Below the pieces are notes generated by a model. The model was not told where the DNA came from and searched no databases. It saw nothing but the letters and a program-made list of their open reading frames with translations. The position numbers and the translations under genes were made by a program. Of a DNA stretch of 64,000 nt, positions 60,111 to 64,000 are shown in pieces. The number at the start of each line of letters is the position of its first letter. Position 1 is the stretch's first letter. This stretch comes from Psilocybe azurescens (lineage: Eukaryota; Basidiomycota; Agaricomycetes; Agaricales; Agrocybaceae): the NCBI GenBank assembly GCA_023853785.1, contig JAJIRX010000648.1, positions 620,001-684,000 of the forward strand. The letters run 5' to 3'.

Positions 60111-63100
60111 TTACCAGGATGGCCCTCCTTGACTGTCGTTCCTCCTCCGAGGCCAGCCTGAATCACTAGAACGACGTGCGTTGAAATCACGGTCTTGTCC
60201 ATCGCCGCGTCCTCTCCCTCTCCCAGGTCCTCCTCGGTTATTTGGATTCCCACGCCAACCTCGCTCATCGTGGGCACTGCGTCCTCCATGAGGATAGTGA
60301 GGGCCGGGGCGGAAATCGCGCTCATAATCTTGTCGATCGTACATCGCTTGCGAAGGCGAATTGGAGCCACGGGCCGGTTGCTGATAGGGAACATTTGGAG
60401 GAGGATAATTTATAGGATATTGGCCTGGTGGCGGCGGCGGTGGAGGATGCATCCAAGGTTGCGTATTTTGAAGTCCCGGAGGTATATGACTGCCCATGGG
60501 GGGCGTTGGCACATGCGGTGGGAATGGTCGGTTTTGAGAGAATTGTGGCTGTGGTTGTGGAACATGTCCTGTTGGAGGAGGTAGAGGTATTTGCGTGGTT
60601 GCCGCGAGAGTTTTGAGAACTTCCTGAAGTTGTTCCGGCGTTAGAGATGCAACCTCTGCCGCCAGTGCTGCAGGTGCAATAGGCGGCAAACCAGGTATCG
60701 TTGGAGGAAGTAGAGGAAGTGGAGGAGTGGGAACTGGCAGAGCTTGTGGAGTACGAGGTGGAGGAGGGGGGGTGTTAAACATTGGCGCAGGCATGGCAGG
60801 AATTCGAGGAATTTGCTGAGCGAGTTGGGTTGGTGGTATTGATGCTGGTGGTGGTGGTGCAGATGCATTGGGTAGCACGGCCAATTTACCTTTGTTCAAA
60901 ATCCATATTCCCAATAGATAGTCCTTAGTTCGGGTCTTAGGAAGCTTAAGTTCATCCAATAATTCAACGAATTCAGGTAAAGGCTCGCTTTGAAGCAACG
61001 GAATCATGTACAGTTCGCGACCTGGATGATAGTCCTTCGGCCTATTACCCCATGGGAATACGAGTCCGTGTCGACTAGGTATGAACAAGGCATAAGCACT
61101 GGTGTAAGTAAAACGATCAAACTAGTTACTTACGATTTCGATATTAGGAAATTGCAAAATGTCTTAAAATCTTCAATGTTTGCTGCAGAGGCTGGGATGA
61201 AGGCCGCAGCGTATAGTTCTTTGGTTGCATTCAAGCGCATTTGCATCAGATATTTCACTGAGTTTTCAACAGGAACTCGACCCTCGATTCTCAACTGCTC
61301 TGATGGGAATAACGTTCGCCACAGAGGAGATTCTGGAGGGATTGGACGACCAGCCACTTGACGTGCAACCAGATATGTTTCCTGCGGCATACTAGAATCC
61401 AATGGCATCGCGATCTGCAAAATACAATGCCCATTAGCATTTATCAAGAATAGTAGCAATTAAGTTCTGACCTTTCCAGTCCAAACTTGAGGTAGACTTT
61501 CTACTTCTTGCAGAGGGATGGGAGTCACTATTAAATCGTCGGAAGGTGATTCAACGCGGTTCTCGTCCAAAAACATGTCGAAGTCTTGGTCGTTGGCTTC
61601 AACACTTTCCAAATCCATTGCATCATCTTTATCACTACCGTCCGTAGGTGATTCGCCAGCAGGAGTGGACGCAGGTACAGAAGCCGTCTCTTGTGCAGGT
61701 ACAGCAGTAGACAGTGTATCGCCTTTGGGTGCATTCCAAATAGAGCTAAGGTCGAACGAAGCACCGCGCATTCTTTCTGGTCGCGCTGCAAACGGAGATA
61801 TACCCGTTGGAGTAGGTATAACAGGTGATGGATGCGAGGTGCCCGTTGAAGATTTCGTTTCGATATTTGTGTCTATGTGTGTGCCGTTCGTCGATTGTTG
61901 AATAGGGGAAGGGTGGGTAGATTCTTGTTCGCCATCAATATTGATCAAATCGGCAAGATTTAATTCGGGCTCTGCGTTATTGGCCTCAGAGGACGTCTGC
62001 AAAAACAAAGACGGTCTCGATATTTGACCCTGGGTGTCATCAGAATCATCAGCCGTTGGCGACATCGCATGCGGTGGCACAGGAGGCGGCGCTCCCCACT
62101 GATATTCTCCAGAGGGTACAATAGGAGATTCCGGCGGTACCGATATAGAAGCTGTCCTTTGCCTCTGCACCGTCCTCAGACGTGCCATGCGTTCACGCTC
62201 CCTCCTCTCATCTTCTTCCTGCTCGCGCTCTTTTAGGCGCTCTAACTGCTGAGCTGTAGCTACTTCGCCGTTCACATCCTCGATGTCCTGTAAACCCTTA
62301 TGGGTGATTTTCGCACGTGGGGCAGATGACTTCAGAAGGATGGAATGTTCCAGTGCTTCTTTCTCGGCAAGTTTGATAGATTGTTTGGTCTCCTCGTCCG
62401 CTAGGTCAGTCGACGACATGAGCGAAATCTCTTTGGCAGAAATATTTCCAGATGTAATGCGCTGATGAATAATAACACGGTCAACTTTGCTAAGATTAAA
62501 CTGGAGCATCCTGAAACGTTCTCTAAAGGCACAGGATACAGAAACACTTGAGTTAATCCCAGGATGTCAATGATGCAGTTACAACGTACTTGTATTTTCC
62601 TCCTGCGTGAGGATGGCCATTCTTATCTGGTTCTGCATAGATTTCAAATACATTGCTTTCGAGTTCGTTGGCGAATTGGCGGGCTTCATTGAGTAGCATT
62701 TCCTTTTCTTCTTCGCTCAGTGCTTCCAATTCTTTAGGCACAACCTGTGTCTTGATATTCTTGGTGTCCTCTTCGTCGTCCATAGTATCTGAATCAGCAG
62801 CCTGAATGCGAACGTGCGGATACCGCAGGAAGACATCTCGGAAAAGTTCCTCCAACTTCCCCAAGCAGTACTTTCGCGCTGGGTCATCGGCAGCGGTGTT
62901 TCCGTGGTTGTCTGTCGACCTCTTGCGCTTGTGAACCGGGGATGGTTGGGTTATATTCGAATGAGGTGCTGCTTTTCTTTTCAACGTGTGATGGCTATGA
63001 ACGCTAGCGGCCGGCGATGGGGAAATCCTGCTGCGGCTAAGCCGTCGCTTTCTGTTCTCGTCTGCAGAGTCAGTATCCGATACAGTGGAGGCGCGCTAAA

Positions 63101-64000
63101 GTGGAGTTTCTTGCTGGTTAGCCCAAGAAGTCAAAGTTAACATCGTTACTCACCTTGATCACCGTTTTACTCCGCTCAACATGCTCGCTCTTCACATCGA
63201 TGTACTCATCTTCACTACTAGAGCTCTCCTCTGATTCCTCGGCCATAAGCCTGCGCTCCAGTGTCCTTTTGCCATTCTTCGACTTCAGCGCATCCTTTCG
63301 CCTTGTGGTGACAGCCAACTCGTCATCGACACACTCTTCGTTTGCTGCATCGCCCTCCCAAGTCACTATATGAGAAACCCAAGTCAGTTTATCGGTTCGC
63401 CGGAATCACATCAAGATAAAGGAATGAATGCGTTGTACGTGAAATGGTAAAAAAATGGTTCTGCGCAGCTAATGTCGTGCGATTCCGCAGGGTTGTGTAC
63501 TCGCTTATGTCGGGAAGTATGCGTAGGGGTAGGTACTCATACGGGCCTTCACTTTACAAGCGGTACCGGAAGTAGCATCGCACTGACTCCTGAGCACATA
63601 AACAAGACTATGACTCATGTAGCATGTGCTCTGAAGGTGGCATCCTACCACAGAAAGCCAGCATTTCTCTTTGTGTCAAGAAGCAGAATGCGTGAATCGA
63701 CAATGCAAAGGAGATTGTAGATAACGTGAGTTATCATGATCAAGCGAAGGTACAGAGATAGAACTTTCTTTTCTTCTCCACACAAAAAAAAGCAAAAACT
63801 ACGGGATATGTTGTACATAAGTAAGAATATAAATCAATCCACTCACTAGTTGATCGACGACCTGTTGATGTGGTACATGTAGGACATATGTAAATATCTG
63901 AGAAGATAAAATATCAGGATAGGTAGGACATGAATAGCGGATGATGAACTCACTAATTTCCTCCGCCTCCGGCTCACTCAAATCAACACATGTGAAATGA
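60111..64000 (-). CDS. BYE1: Bye1-type transcription elongation regulator: PHD, TFIIS-M, SPOC (5' end outside window)
   Basis: Binds RNA polymerase II and histone H3 tails. At the right edge the C-terminal half of a PHD finger is visible (HFTCVDLSEPEAEEI, then YICPTC after an intron). A Ser/Glu-rich segment and basic region (RKRRLSRSRIS, KRKRST) follow. The TFIIS central domain reads DDPARKYCLGKLEELFRDVF, VFEIYAEPDKNGHP, FNLSKVDRVIIHQRITSGNI and SAKEISLMSSTDLADEE. After a long linker the SPOC domain begins WTGKIAMPLDSSMPQETYLV, with FIPSRHGLVFPWGNRPKDYH. The C-terminus is Pro-rich and ends in an RGG-like tail (GPGRGRGRGDGQ), stop at 60111. The intron at about 63367-63846 is near 480 bp, far longer than the rest. 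The N-terminus lies beyond 64000. Confidence 0.9.

Noticed and set aside
63472..63720. 82-codon plus-strand frame
   Set aside because: Falls within the long BYE1 intron on the opposite strand, with no recognisable protein features.

Overview
The window is nuclear DNA of a mushroom-forming basidiomycete (Agaricomycetes, most likely Agaricales). The reasons are many short introns of about 50-65 bp with GT-AG ends, dense genes on both strands, F-box proteins of the expanded agaricomycete type, a DOPA 4,5-dioxygenase family protein, a psi-factor-type oxygenase and a fungal Helitron. No rRNA, tRNA, CRISPR or bacterial-type operon was recognised.

Layout from left to right. A RING-PH-VWA protein resembling the Far1/Ste5 pheromone scaffolds (minus, runs off the left edge). 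A DOPA 4,5-dioxygenase family gene (3388-4517). A poorly resolved stretch with a possible minus-strand gene (5710-6957). Cystathionine beta-synthase (7378-9029). A Helitron island (9214-17576): one autonomous 7.7-kb element with a Rep-helicase gene and a second downstream gene, joined head-to-tail to a 0.64-kb non-autonomous element. The ATM-family kinase Tel1 (18529-28272). An unidentified minus-strand candidate (29212-30353). A Ste20/PAK kinase (31464-34183). Two related F-box genes in tandem (34884-38891). Coatomer epsilon subunit (39119-40231). A Ppo-type fatty-acid dioxygenase (41035-45858). The vacuolar TRP-like channel Yvc1 (46015-49818). The APSES/ankyrin cell-cycle factor Mbp1 (50257-53134). 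The splicing factor Prp4 (53224-55145). An NDR-family kinase of Cbk1/Orb6 type (55877-57845). An L-arabinitol/polyol dehydrogenase (58232-59839). A Bye1-type PHD-TFIIS-SPOC protein (60111 to beyond the right edge).

Most genes are unrelated housekeeping genes that happen to be neighbours. There are loose themes: Far1-like scaffold plus Ste20 (pheromone/MAPK signalling), Mbp1, Tel1 and NDR kinase (cell cycle, checkpoint, polarity), and Prp4 plus Bye1 (RNA polymerase II and splicing). I see no biosynthetic cluster.

One point affects every gene model. At least sixteen coding sequences, nearly all in conserved single-copy genes, are broken by single-base shifts that mostly fall in short homopolymers. 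The simplest reading is residual indel error in a long-read assembly rather than mass pseudogenisation. Coordinates given for genes span the whole locus including introns. The most novel material is the Helitron pair: a perfect 199-bp tandem duplication of the 5' terminus, non-canonical 3' termini, and an accessory protein of unknown function.
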